Notes under the pieces: generated by a model
Databases searched by the model: none
Seen by the model: the letters and a program-made list of their open reading frames with translations, nothing else
What the model was told of the DNA's origin: nothing
IMG/VR virus record: IMGVR_UViG_3300031999_000008
Span: 1-64,000 of that record
Origin: a virus
Direction: 5' to 3' (one strand)
DNA: 64,000 bases
Part shown: positions 42,155-49,810 of the stretch, piece by piece
Layout of the letters: each line of letters begins with the position of its first letter
How positions within the stretch are numbered: position 1 is the first letter of the stretch
Position numbers and translations under genes: made by a program

Positions 42155-42513
42155 GCCAGTACGATAGGGCGAAAATTGCGGACTTGCTCGATGCGGTCGC
42201 CGAATACGTAGACGACGTAGAGTCGCAGAAAACTGCGGCTGAACAGTCGGCGCGTAATGAGCGTGTCGAGAAGCTTGCTCAGAATTACTCTGTTTCGACG
42301 GGCGAGGCCCTTCCCAACGAGTTTAAGCTGAAATTAGCAAGTTTAGACCCGACAACCCTTGATCATTTACTCAAGGTTGCCAAAAATAATACAGAGTCTC
42401 CGGATGCCCTAGGGAAGCCGGCGGATGCAGACGACACCCCGGCTCCAAGGACAGTCAAGGAAGCCGCGGAAAACGCAGAGAAACGATTCCTTGACTTCCT
42501 CATCAACGATTAA
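42151..42513 (+). CDS. Small K-x-A-rich head protein, 120 aa
   Basis: ATGA overlap with the previous gene. Six K-x-A tripeptides in 120 residues (AKIADL, QKTAAE, EKLAQN, LKLASL, LKVAKN, VKEAAE). Helical, soluble, unknown family. It ends the coupled trio just before the decoration and capsid genes; probably a minor core or scaffold protein. Confidence 0.65.
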   Translation: MSQYDRAKIADLLDAVAEYVDDVESQKTAAEQSARNERVEKLAQNYSVSTGEALPNEFKLKLASLDPTTLDHLLKVAKNNTESPDALGKPADADDTPAPRTVKEAAENAEKRFLDFLIND

Positions 42514-42533
42514 GGCGCAGGAGATAAATTCCC

Positions 42534-43001
42534 ATGGCAAGTCTCAATGATAAGTTTGACGTTCTCCGCGGCTGGGAGCCTGGTGGCGATGCTGGCGTTG
42601 ATCAGTCATTGCCGCCCCTCAAGATTGCAAACGTTCCCGTCACCCTTCTTCCCGGCTACATCGTAGTTGCGGATACGAACGGCGATGTGAACGTTGCTAC
42701 TTCGCCTGCCAGCGTTGCGCTCGGCACTGCCCAGCCGCCCCAGGTTTACGTCGTGCTTGAAGGCAACGGCGTCGATACGTCCACGCAGTTCGTGGAGAAG
42801 GTTGTTTGTCTTCGCGGCAAACTGACCATCAAGACTGACAAGCTCAACACTGCCCAGTCCTTCCCCATTACGGGCAAGGTTACTTACAGCAACGGACTCC
42901 TTAGCGATGCCGGCGCTGCCGCAACTACGCATGTCATTGGCAGCGTGCTTGCGAACAACGTAGCTACGGACGGCACCATCGTCGTCGAGCTGGACATCTG
43001 A
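42534..43001 (+). CDS. Putative head decoration/stabilisation protein, 155 aa
   Basis: Beta-rich small protein (VPVTLLPGYIVVADTNGDVNV, then GKLTIKTDKLN...GKVTYSNGLL) with few charged helices, immediately upstream of the major capsid gene, the typical place and fold type of a capsid decoration protein. It has a strong AGGAG before its ATG. The assignment rests on size, composition and position; a minor tail protein is an alternative. Confidence 0.6.
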   Translation: MASLNDKFDVLRGWEPGGDAGVDQSLPPLKIANVPVTLLPGYIVVADTNGDVNVATSPASVALGTAQPPQVYVVLEGNGVDTSTQFVEKVVCLRGKLTIKTDKLNTAQSFPITGKVTYSNGLLSDAGAAATTHVIGSVLANNVATDGTIVVELDI

Positions 43002-43049
43002 GTCCTTGTAATTAACCGCCCCCTAATTCTGGACACGGAGCTAAATTAA

Positions 43050-43976
43050 ATGTCTAACGCATATCGCACAGAGACTGAGAAGGTCTCGGCCCAGTTCATC
43101 AACTCTAACTTTGTTCGCAAGCTCGAACAGGGTCGGGTTAAGGAAGCCACCGAAGAAGGTTCGGCTTTCATTCGCACCAAGATGCGCCAAGAGGCGTTCG
43201 TGCGCGAAATTCTTCCCCCGGTTCTTCTTGCGGACGATGAGATCGACCGTGATGAGAACACGGACCAGCCGAAGAAAATCGTCGAGAAGGAGCCCGACTC
43301 CATCGCGACGTTCGTGCCCTTCTACGGCACTGGCGTTCGTACGCTCTTCCGCGGCCCGCGTTACGCTGTGCACTTCGGTAAGACCGAGTCGCAACGCTTC
43401 CGCAAGAGCAAGTTCGAGCTCATGACCTACCAGAACGATATCCGTAAGATTCTTTCGGATAACTCTGTGAAGGACATGGCTGACCAAGAGGACAGCAAGT
43501 TCATCAACACGATCAACTCGATCCTCACGAGCAACCCGACGCAGGTCACGACTGCGGCTTCGTTCAATGCGGCTGCCTTCAAGGGCATGTTCCAGAACTT
43601 GGTCAGCCGTCGCATCCCGATCGGCAAGGTCCTGATGACCAAGTACACGTACTACGAGGCGCTTGACCTCCCCGCGACCGACGTTGGTAACGACGTGGCC
43701 TCGGCTCACTACCGTGATGGTATTGAGAAGGAAGAGCGTCTTTGGGGTCTGCCTGTCGTGACCACCATCAAGACAGACATCCTTACGGCGCAGGCCGGTG
43801 CGACCCACTCGGTCTGGACCTTCGGTCCCGAGAACTACCTGGGTAACTTCTTCCTGCTGCAGGACGCGACCCTGTTCATCAAGCAGGAAGCGGACATGAT
43901 CTTCTTCCACAGCTATGCTGCTCCGGGCATCGGCATCGGTAACACCGCGTCGATCACTCGCTGCGACATCGCGTGA
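43050..43976 (+). CDS. Major capsid protein, 308 aa
   Basis: Identified by position (after protease, scaffold and decoration genes) and by sequence character: an N-terminal helix (EKVSAQFINSNFVRKLEQG), an extended E-loop-like segment, the helix DMADQEDSKFINTINSILTS, and a beta-rich P-domain-like end (GLPVVTTIKTDIL ... VWTFGPENYLGNFFLL), consistent with the HK97 fold. No obvious propeptide is visible. Codons are strongly biased to C-ending forms compared with neighbours, as expected for a highly expressed gene. GGAG lies 10 nt before the ATG. Confidence 0.85.
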   Translation: MSNAYRTETEKVSAQFINSNFVRKLEQGRVKEATEEGSAFIRTKMRQEAFVREILPPVLLADDEIDRDENTDQPKKIVEKEPDSIATFVPFYGTGVRTLFRGPRYAVHFGKTESQRFRKSKFELMTYQNDIRKILSDNSVKDMADQEDSKFINTINSILTSNPTQVTTAASFNAAAFKGMFQNLVSRRIPIGKVLMTKYTYYEALDLPATDVGNDVASAHYRDGIEKEERLWGLPVVTTIKTDILTAQAGATHSVWTFGPENYLGNFFLLQDATLFIKQEADMIFFHSYAAPGIGIGNTASITRCDIA

Positions 43977-44440
43977 GCATGATGGGACTGCACTGGTTAA
44001 AAATAGACCGTCCCTGTATTCTTGAGGTTCCACAACTCAAGGATTACGCAGGTCAGGCCCTGATTTTCAGGCCGCCAGCCCTGTCAACGCGCTGTGTTAC
44101 ATCCGAGGTGTTTAATCACCCCTTGGTTAAGGCGTACAGGGACCAACTTCTACTTGTAGAGGTTGCCGGAAACGGTGCAGTCCTCGCTCCTGCTGCAGCG
44201 CCTACTGTCGAAGTGGTAAAGATTGCTCCTGATTTTACGCCTGCTCCGGCTGTAGTAGAACCAGCAGCAATTGTGCCTGAAGCACCGCCCGCCCCCGCCA
44301 TCGTGGAACCCGAACCTGAAGTAGCCGCCGAAGTGCCCGCGTCAGAAGAACTCGCATCGGACGCCGTGTCCGCTGACGACGCTTCTTCTACCAGCAACGA
44401 CGACGGTAAAGGATTCGAAGTAAAGCGTCGGCGTCGTTAA
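43973..44440 (+). CDS. Hypothetical protein with Ala/Pro/Glu-rich tail, 155 aa
   Basis: A GTG at 43973 overlaps the capsid stop (GTGA); ATG 43979 or 43982 are alternatives. The first 65 residues look folded (LHWLKIDRPCILEVPQLKDY). The C-terminal 80 are Ala/Pro/Val/Glu repeats (APAVVEPAAIVPEAPPAPAI) ending in a basic KRRRR. Probably a head accessory protein; function unknown. A bulged hairpin follows it. Confidence 0.65.
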   Translation: MSMMGLHWLKIDRPCILEVPQLKDYAGQALIFRPPALSTRCVTSEVFNHPLVKAYRDQLLLVEVAGNGAVLAPAAAPTVEVVKIAPDFTPAPAVVEPAAIVPEAPPAPAIVEPEPEVAAEVPASEELASDAVSADDASSTSNDDGKGFEVKRRRR

Positions 44441-44463
44441 CCTTAACCTCTAAGGAACGGAGG

Positions 44464-44496
44464 AGCGCGCACATCTGTTGATGTAGCGCGCTTTTT
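44464..44496 (+). terminator. Strong hairpin with T-run; may also bridge an SD
   Basis: A 12-bp stem (AGCGCGCACATC with GATGT-A-GCGCGCT, one bulged A, loop TGTT) is followed by TTTTTC, a textbook terminator. It ends 4 nt before ATG 44501, while GGAGG (44459-44463) lies directly upstream of the stem. Folding would place the SD 8 nt from the start. Confidence 0.75.
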
Positions 44497-44500
44497 CATT

Positions 44501-45064
44501 ATGGCGACACAACAGATTAAATGGCTACCCTCAGGGTCCCCAAACGTAATTGCGTACGAGATCATTAAAAGCGACGAAGGGCGTGATGGCTCCTACACGC
44601 TTTTAGCCCAGATCTTACATCAAATCCCCGGAACGAACTGGAACTCCACAGGGGCCTATTTCTTCTACAATGACGTCGAGATCAGCTACCGCTATTACCG
44701 GATACGGGTATTAGACCGGTACGGTAATGTCGCAGAAGACACGGCCCCCACACCGTTTAAAGCGGGTAATGACCCGGTAATTACTCCGACGTTACATTTC
44801 CTGGCACTACACGAACATACGAACGGACAAAACAATCTTACGTACGTGACAGACGGTGGCACGCCTATCGGTAACGCGGACATTCGCGTTTACAAAAAGA
44901 TCGACTACGACCTACGTAATTTCGCCAAAGCGGTGGGCACTACGATTACTAGTGCTGCAGGTACTTGGGTTAACCCTGTATTTGTAGAGCCTGGTGAGAC
45001 GTACACGATCGTTTATCATAAGGTAAACGAGTACGGTCCTGATACTATCGAAGTCACCGTGTGA
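44501..45064 (+). CDS. Fibronectin type III-like virion protein, 187 aa
   Basis: The first 85 residues follow the FNIII pattern: conserved Trp (IKWLPSGSPNVIAYEIIKSDE), then YRYYRIRVLDRYGN, a typical Y-x-Y-R-V-x-A-like strand. The second half resembles another beta-sandwich (TLHFLALHEHTNG...YTIVYHKVNEYG). Such domains decorate phage heads and tails and bind carbohydrate weakly. There is no SD in the usual place; translation may rely on the hairpin-bridged GGAGG. Confidence 0.7.
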   Translation: MATQQIKWLPSGSPNVIAYEIIKSDEGRDGSYTLLAQILHQIPGTNWNSTGAYFFYNDVEISYRYYRIRVLDRYGNVAEDTAPTPFKAGNDPVITPTLHFLALHEHTNGQNNLTYVTDGGTPIGNADIRVYKKIDYDLRNFAKAVGTTITSAAGTWVNPVFVEPGETYTIVYHKVNEYGPDTIEVTV

Positions 45065-45071
45065 GGAGTCT

Positions 45072-45551
45072 ATGCCTGTAGTCGGTACCCCAGCTACGCC
45101 TGTGATTCTCACGGTAGATCAAGTACGGCGCTTCATGCGTGACCGTCCGGATCACAACATTCTTTTAGATGCTGTCGACTACACCCAGGACGATATCAAT
45201 CAGGGTATCGAAATGGTTACGTCTAGGTACAACTCGATAACACCGCAATCCGGGCTACTACCGCAGTCGTGGCCCTCCCACATGCAGTACGTTTTACTCC
45301 TAGGTGTATCAGCATATCTCATTAAAAGCAGCGCGTTCTTACAGCTGCGAAATCAAGCTACGTACCAAGACGGCGACATCGCTCCCATTGGTATCGACGA
45401 TAAATACCCTCTGTATATCCAGTTCTCACAGGTATTGGACGCCGAGTGGTCCCAGCTAGTGCAACAAATTAAGATTCAAAACAATCTTGAGAGCGTTTAT
45501 GGTTACGTGAGCTCAGGCTACACAAACGTAAGTCGCTTCCACCACAAGTGA
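45072..45551 (+). CDS. Putative head-tail connector protein, 159 aa
   Basis: Helical protein (DDINQGIEMVTSRYNSITPQ; HMQYVLLLGVSAYLIKSSAF; YIQFSQVLDAEWSQLVQQIK) of the size and helical pattern seen in head-tail adaptor proteins, placed between capsid and tail genes. GAGG lies before the ATG. The assignment rests on position and size; no diagnostic motif. Confidence 0.5.
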   Translation: MPVVGTPATPVILTVDQVRRFMRDRPDHNILLDAVDYTQDDINQGIEMVTSRYNSITPQSGLLPQSWPSHMQYVLLLGVSAYLIKSSAFLQLRNQATYQDGDIAPIGIDDKYPLYIQFSQVLDAEWSQLVQQIKIQNNLESVYGYVSSGYTNVSRFHHK

Positions 45552-45556
45552 GTTCC

Positions 45557-46300
45557 ATGTCTAGCTATTACACTCACGGATGTCATGTTGCCTTGACTAA
45601 GCTGGGTATGGAAGCAGGGCCCGCGCCCTATGCGCCTACAGACGTCCGCGACTCGACTTTCGCCGACAATAAGAAACAACTTCTCTGGAAGAACATGGAC
45701 GATGAAGCGTTCATGACCGGGGAAGAATCCGGTATTGGCATGCCGTCCCCAAGTAAAGAGGCGTCTGAAAATGACGGGGGTTACGGCGACCCAAGCGGTC
45801 CGTACGGTGCGGGTTCGTACGACGCCAACGCCGATAAAGTCGACCGCGATCAACGCAACAGCGATAGCGTGGCACGTGGTTTTGAGACAAATAGGTTGCT
45901 TGATCAAAGCTACGGACCTGAAGCTGCAATGACTCAGCCTCATGGGCCTAAGCTCGCTTTCCCCACAGGACTAAACGCTAAAGCGGGTATTTCAGGCGCT
46001 GCAAATATGGGCCGCAACATGGGCGCATTACCCAAATTGCCGAGCCCGATGAGCGTTAAAGGCATAGGCCAAAACGCACGTGCCGGAACAATGCATACCA
46101 GCATTAATTCCCGAGCACCGCTAGCAAACCAGGCGATTAGCAGCGCCGGAAGCAAATCCATGACGCCCGCACCGACCGCAGGGAGCGTCGGTAATATCTC
46201 AGGCTCTGCGTCTATTAGCCCCAGCGTTGGCATGCCCTCGATGCCATCCATTTCCCCGCCTGCGGCACCTAGCGCATCGCGCACTACGTCAGGTATGTGA
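45557..46300 (+). CDS. Y-x-H-G-tagged disordered virion protein, 247 aa
   Basis: Start ATG 45557 or GTG 45548 (which overlaps the upstream stop). The N-terminus SSYYTHGCHVALTKLGMEAG carries the shared tag. The remainder is Gly/Pro/Ser/Ala-rich, low-complexity (SPSVGMPSMPSISPPAAPSA) and probably disordered. Unknown function; its position among connector genes suggests a virion component. Confidence 0.65.
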   Translation: MSSYYTHGCHVALTKLGMEAGPAPYAPTDVRDSTFADNKKQLLWKNMDDEAFMTGEESGIGMPSPSKEASENDGGYGDPSGPYGAGSYDANADKVDRDQRNSDSVARGFETNRLLDQSYGPEAAMTQPHGPKLAFPTGLNAKAGISGAANMGRNMGALPKLPSPMSVKGIGQNARAGTMHTSINSRAPLANQAISSAGSKSMTPAPTAGSVGNISGSASISPSVGMPSMPSISPPAAPSASRTTSGM

Positions 46301-47220
46301 TGGACCTTGTGTACTACAGCAAGTTTCCTATGCGTATTAAATACGCAGCGAACCTTGCTATGGGCGACGCTCGGCTATCCACACTGCAAAGTGCTACGGG
46401 CAACGATGGGCGGCTACACCCGCTCACTACAGGGGACCCGCGAGATCAAGCGGGGTCTGCGTTCAGTGAAATGCAGCGCCAGATGCGCATTGATTCCAAT
46501 GACGAAACGAACGAGTTCTCTGTTGGTTCGGATCAAAGCAAAACCGCACGGGCACAGCGTCTCGCTCGACGCACAACCTTTAGAGACCTGGATATCTCCG
46601 TTGAAACGGATACGGGGTCCCACCGGCAGTGGCATGACCCCCATACCGGTCGCGAAGGTAAAACGTTGATGCAATACCCCTATGGGTATATCCGTGGCAC
46701 CCAAGGCATGGACGGTGAACACATTGATTGCTTTGTAGGTCCTGACGAAGACGCTGAGAGCGTCTACATCATTACAACCAATAAGGGTCCTGATTTCAAG
46801 GATGCGGATGAACAAAAAGTAATGCTGGGCTTTGCGTCGGCTGCACAAGCAAAGCAGGCCTTCTTAGCGCATTATTCGGATCCCAAATTCTTTCGCGCTC
46901 TGAGCACCCTGCCATACGCTGCGTTCAGAAATAGGGCGTTTAAAACGCTGCACAGTCGTACCAAGAAAATAGGTTCCACAGCTAATTTCGATGGTATTTA
47001 TGACTGGAACCGGAACGCACAGGGTCCTCACCATGACCAAGTCCCTGGAGACTACCTAGGATTCCCCGCTTCTAGTTTAGTGGGTCTCCGGCAGATTGAA
47101 GGCAACCCCATGTCGCCGTCGGATCGTGTAGACCGTATGTTCCGCTTCAACGACCAAGAAATGAACACACGCGTCCTAGATGGAAACGATGCTGCGGCTC
47201 CTGCTGATCCAGGTGTCTAA
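46300..47220 (+). CDS. Inorganic-pyrophosphatase-like (InPase) domain protein, 306 aa
   Basis: Residues about 100-210 match the InPase domain described in phage polyvalent proteins: MQYPYGYIRGTQGMDGEHID, with D-G-E-H-I-D-C (138-144) echoing the soluble pyrophosphatase signature D-G-D-P-x-D. DEQKVMLGFASAAQAKQAF and LAHYSD follow, typical of this domain. In polyvalent proteins it is thought to travel with the DNA and act in the new host. Here it is a stand-alone gene between connector and tail genes, consistent with a packaged protein. Catalysis is unproven. Confidence 0.7.
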   Translation: MDLVYYSKFPMRIKYAANLAMGDARLSTLQSATGNDGRLHPLTTGDPRDQAGSAFSEMQRQMRIDSNDETNEFSVGSDQSKTARAQRLARRTTFRDLDISVETDTGSHRQWHDPHTGREGKTLMQYPYGYIRGTQGMDGEHIDCFVGPDEDAESVYIITTNKGPDFKDADEQKVMLGFASAAQAKQAFLAHYSDPKFFRALSTLPYAAFRNRAFKTLHSRTKKIGSTANFDGIYDWNRNAQGPHHDQVPGDYLGFPASSLVGLRQIEGNPMSPSDRVDRMFRFNDQEMNTRVLDGNDAAAPADPGV

Positions 47221-48053
47221 TGCGAGTCACAATTACACGCACCGTGCCCGTTCTCCGAGATCCTAAAGATCACGGCGTGTTCGTACAATGGGATGTACAC
47301 GAAGCGCCTTCTGCCGAGCTCACGTTCAAACTCGAACATGCCGCAGCACCTGAAGGTCCATTTGACGTAGTTATTGACGGGCTAAAAGGATTCTACTTCT
47401 TCGATAAGTTCAGAGGTACCCCGATACCGCCCGCGGGTGCGACACGTGAAAACATCAATTATTTGTCGATTACGCGTTCATACTATTACCGAATAACGGC
47501 CACCGCAAGCAACGGTGATACTGCACAACACGTCCTAGATTTACAAAATACGCTATCACCGCGCAGGGCTCGGTTACAGCGTAAAATGCTTCGCGATCTA
47601 TCGATTGGTTTCAAGTTTAACGGTACCGACACATACGTTTTAAAGCGAAAACATTGGGGCATTCGGTGCCGCAAATGCTTCGATGTACTCACGAAAAAAG
47701 TAACAAATAGTAAGTGTCCTGTTTGTTACGGCGTAGGTCTTGAAGGGGGCTTTGAGAATCCTGTACTCATACGTGGACGCTTCTGCGCGCCCAATTCGAA
47801 TACGGATCTTACGCCGCAGGGTTTGAGTGATGTAACGAAGGTCCGTTTTCTATGCTCCGATTATCCAAACGTAGATCCCTTGGATATTCTCGTAGACAAG
47901 AAGCAGAATCAACGATTCATCGTGCAACAACAAGCTCAAACAGAGCTACAACGTAATACAGTTCATCAATCCCTCGTTGTTAGCCAATTGGCCCAGGATT
48001 CGATCGAATATCGAATTCCTGTAAATGCTGACACCGCGCCGGTAATCTACTAA
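47220..48053 (+). CDS. Structural protein with zinc ribbon, 277 aa
   Basis: ATG overlaps the previous stop (TAATG). The N-terminal 120 residues are beta-rich and FNIII-like (HGVFVQWDVHEAPSAELTFK ... SYYYRITATASNGD). Residues about 157-178 hold CRKC...CPVC, a zinc ribbon, and the C-terminus is beta-rich. Placed before tail genes and coupled to them, it may be a neck or tail-completion protein. Family not recognised. Confidence 0.65.
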   Translation: MRVTITRTVPVLRDPKDHGVFVQWDVHEAPSAELTFKLEHAAAPEGPFDVVIDGLKGFYFFDKFRGTPIPPAGATRENINYLSITRSYYYRITATASNGDTAQHVLDLQNTLSPRRARLQRKMLRDLSIGFKFNGTDTYVLKRKHWGIRCRKCFDVLTKKVTNSKCPVCYGVGLEGGFENPVLIRGRFCAPNSNTDLTPQGLSDVTKVRFLCSDYPNVDPLDILVDKKQNQRFIVQQQAQTELQRNTVHQSLVVSQLAQDSIEYRIPVNADTAPVIY

Positions 48054-48721
48054 TGGCCGGTAATGAAACACGTGCAGTACGGCCACGCACTCCGCAAGAC
48101 CACCTTAAGGTGGCTGCAGGGTCTGCATTGGCTATTCAAGGTATTTTCCTTGAAATTATACGTGAACGCTTCAGGCCTGACGCAGGTCTTGAATGGTATT
48201 GGGATCCAGATCCCACGCTTACAAAAATACTCATTGAAACTAGCCTAAACGAAGAGATCAATACGCGCAATCAAGCGCCAGCCGTTTACGTAACCAGACT
48301 GCAGTCAACGCCTACAAAAATGGCTGTAGGTGACCGTGCAGAGGTCAATCTTCCGGACCACAAAGAATTATTCAAAGCGCTTATGCGCGTCGATATGCAG
48401 TTAGAGTGTGTTAGCAGCGACGAAGGTGAAAGCACCGTACTCGGTGATATCGTCCAATTTATGATTCTTGCATCACAGGATGTGATCCAAAAAGCATTCG
48501 GGTTACATAACTTCACGCACCCAATACTCGGGCAAGTAACCCCTCAGTCAGAAGACCAAACGCATTGGATGACCCCGATTAGTTTTTCTATCGAATTCTG
48601 GATTCATTGGACTCAGGTCCCGATTGCCCCCTTGCTACAACAGCTAAACGAGAAAGTCCAGATTAGCGGTACAGACGTGTTTCGGCAAACTGTGCTAAAT
48701 TCTATGCGCCGAGCACCCTAG
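48053..48721 (+). CDS. Tail-region protein, paralogue A, 222 aa
   Basis: Shares its whole length with the N-terminal 225 residues of the next gene (LKVAAGSALAIQGIFLEIIRERF versus LKIAAGSPLAIQGVFLEI; AVYVTRLQ; VSSDEGESTVLGDIVQFM versus VSNDEGESAVLGDIIQYM; QVPIAPLLQQ). The pair is a tandem gene duplication. Location between neck and sheath genes suggests tail terminator or neck proteins. Coupled by TAATG. Confidence 0.7.
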   Translation: MAGNETRAVRPRTPQDHLKVAAGSALAIQGIFLEIIRERFRPDAGLEWYWDPDPTLTKILIETSLNEEINTRNQAPAVYVTRLQSTPTKMAVGDRAEVNLPDHKELFKALMRVDMQLECVSSDEGESTVLGDIVQFMILASQDVIQKAFGLHNFTHPILGQVTPQSEDQTHWMTPISFSIEFWIHWTQVPIAPLLQQLNEKVQISGTDVFRQTVLNSMRRAP

Positions 48722-48731
48722 CGAGGTCCCT

Positions 48732-49793
48732 GTGGCAGGACATGAGCACAGCCTCGTAAGGCCCAAACAGTTCGTACAGGATCCGTTAAAAATAGCCGCG
48801 GGGTCACCGCTTGCTATTCAGGGCGTATTCTTAGAAATCATCCGTGAGCGCTTTCGCGCTGATGCGGGTATCGGTTTAATCTGGGATCCTGATTTAACCA
48901 CGACCTCCATACTTATTGAGGCGGGCTACAACGAAGAAGTAGAGTCTCGGAATCAGGTTCCCGCAGTATATGTAACGCGTCTACAGACCGTCCCCGGTAA
49001 GATCATGGTGGGTGATCGTGTTGGCGTTCGGCTACCTGATCACTTAGAGGCTTTCGGCGCACTGACCACCGCCGTATTGTCGATTGAATGTGTATCGAAC
49101 GATGAAGGTGAGAGCGCGGTACTCGGCGACATTATCCAGTACATGCTCCTCGCATCGCAAGACGTAATACAGCGTGAATTTGGCTTTTACGACATGTCCC
49201 ACCCGTCGTTAAGCCAGACGCAACCATTTTCGCGTGACCAGACTAAGTGGACAACAACCATCGAGTTCCAGGTCCAATTCTGGATTCGATGGAGCCAGGT
49301 CCCGATTGCGCCCTTACTACAGCAAATCGCGCAACGCGTCACCTTTCACAATAACGACGCTAGTGACCATTTCGTCGATGTAACTATTAACTCGTTGCGG
49401 CGCGGAGAGTTATTCGACCCCGCCGCGCACGCCCCGTGCGTCGATCTACCTCCCAGTCGTGTAAGTATTGTGGGTCCCCCGGGACCTCCGGGGCCCGCAG
49501 GCATCCCTGGCCCGCCCGGAGCGCCTGGAACTACGGTATACCTTCTAATAAATCAGCCCCTTACAGGGCCGATAAACGGTATCAACACAGTTTTTCAGAC
49601 TGCGATTCCGTTTATGCACACAATCCCTGAGCGAGAAATTTTCTACGTAAATGGTGTACGTCAAAGAGATGGCATTGGTAACGACTACAATGTTTCTGAG
49701 TCGGTACCGCTCGCAGGCTTTAATACAATCACCATGGTATATGCGCCTAAAGCTGGCGATGTACTTACGGTAGATTTTTACGCAGCTACCTAG
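48732..49793 (+). CDS. Tail-region protein, paralogue B with collagen-like segment, 353 aa
   Basis: GTG start. Residues 1-225 are the duplicate of the preceding protein. Then a collagen-like run of six Gly-x-y triplets (GPPGPPGPAGIPGPPGAPG, residues 248-266) leads to a beta-rich C-terminal domain (LLINQPLTGPINGINTVFQT ... NVSESVPLAGFNTITMVYAP) like those at fibre or decoration-protein tips. The collagen segment should trimerise. Suggests a trimeric projection on the neck or tail (inference). Confidence 0.75.
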   Translation: MAGHEHSLVRPKQFVQDPLKIAAGSPLAIQGVFLEIIRERFRADAGIGLIWDPDLTTTSILIEAGYNEEVESRNQVPAVYVTRLQTVPGKIMVGDRVGVRLPDHLEAFGALTTAVLSIECVSNDEGESAVLGDIIQYMLLASQDVIQREFGFYDMSHPSLSQTQPFSRDQTKWTTTIEFQVQFWIRWSQVPIAPLLQQIAQRVTFHNNDASDHFVDVTINSLRRGELFDPAAHAPCVDLPPSRVSIVGPPGPPGPAGIPGPPGAPGTTVYLLINQPLTGPINGINTVFQTAIPFMHTIPEREIFYVNGVRQRDGIGNDYNVSESVPLAGFNTITMVYAPKAGDVLTVDFYAAT

Positions 49794-49810
49794 TCCCTGA
49801 AAGGCCCGTA

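Noticed and set aside
42995-43028. TTGTAA...TAATTC upstream of the capsid gene as a promoter
   Set aside because: The spacer is only 12 bp, outside the range of the other candidates; the capsid gene is probably transcribed from upstream, for example from 40864.
43041-44033. 330-aa open frame antisense to the capsid gene
   Set aside because: It is a mirror of the highly expressed, codon-biased capsid gene; the translation is Arg/Val/Asp-rich without motif and has no promoter or SD. Same reasoning for long antisense frames at 31284-32111, 33040-33576 and 51652-52347.
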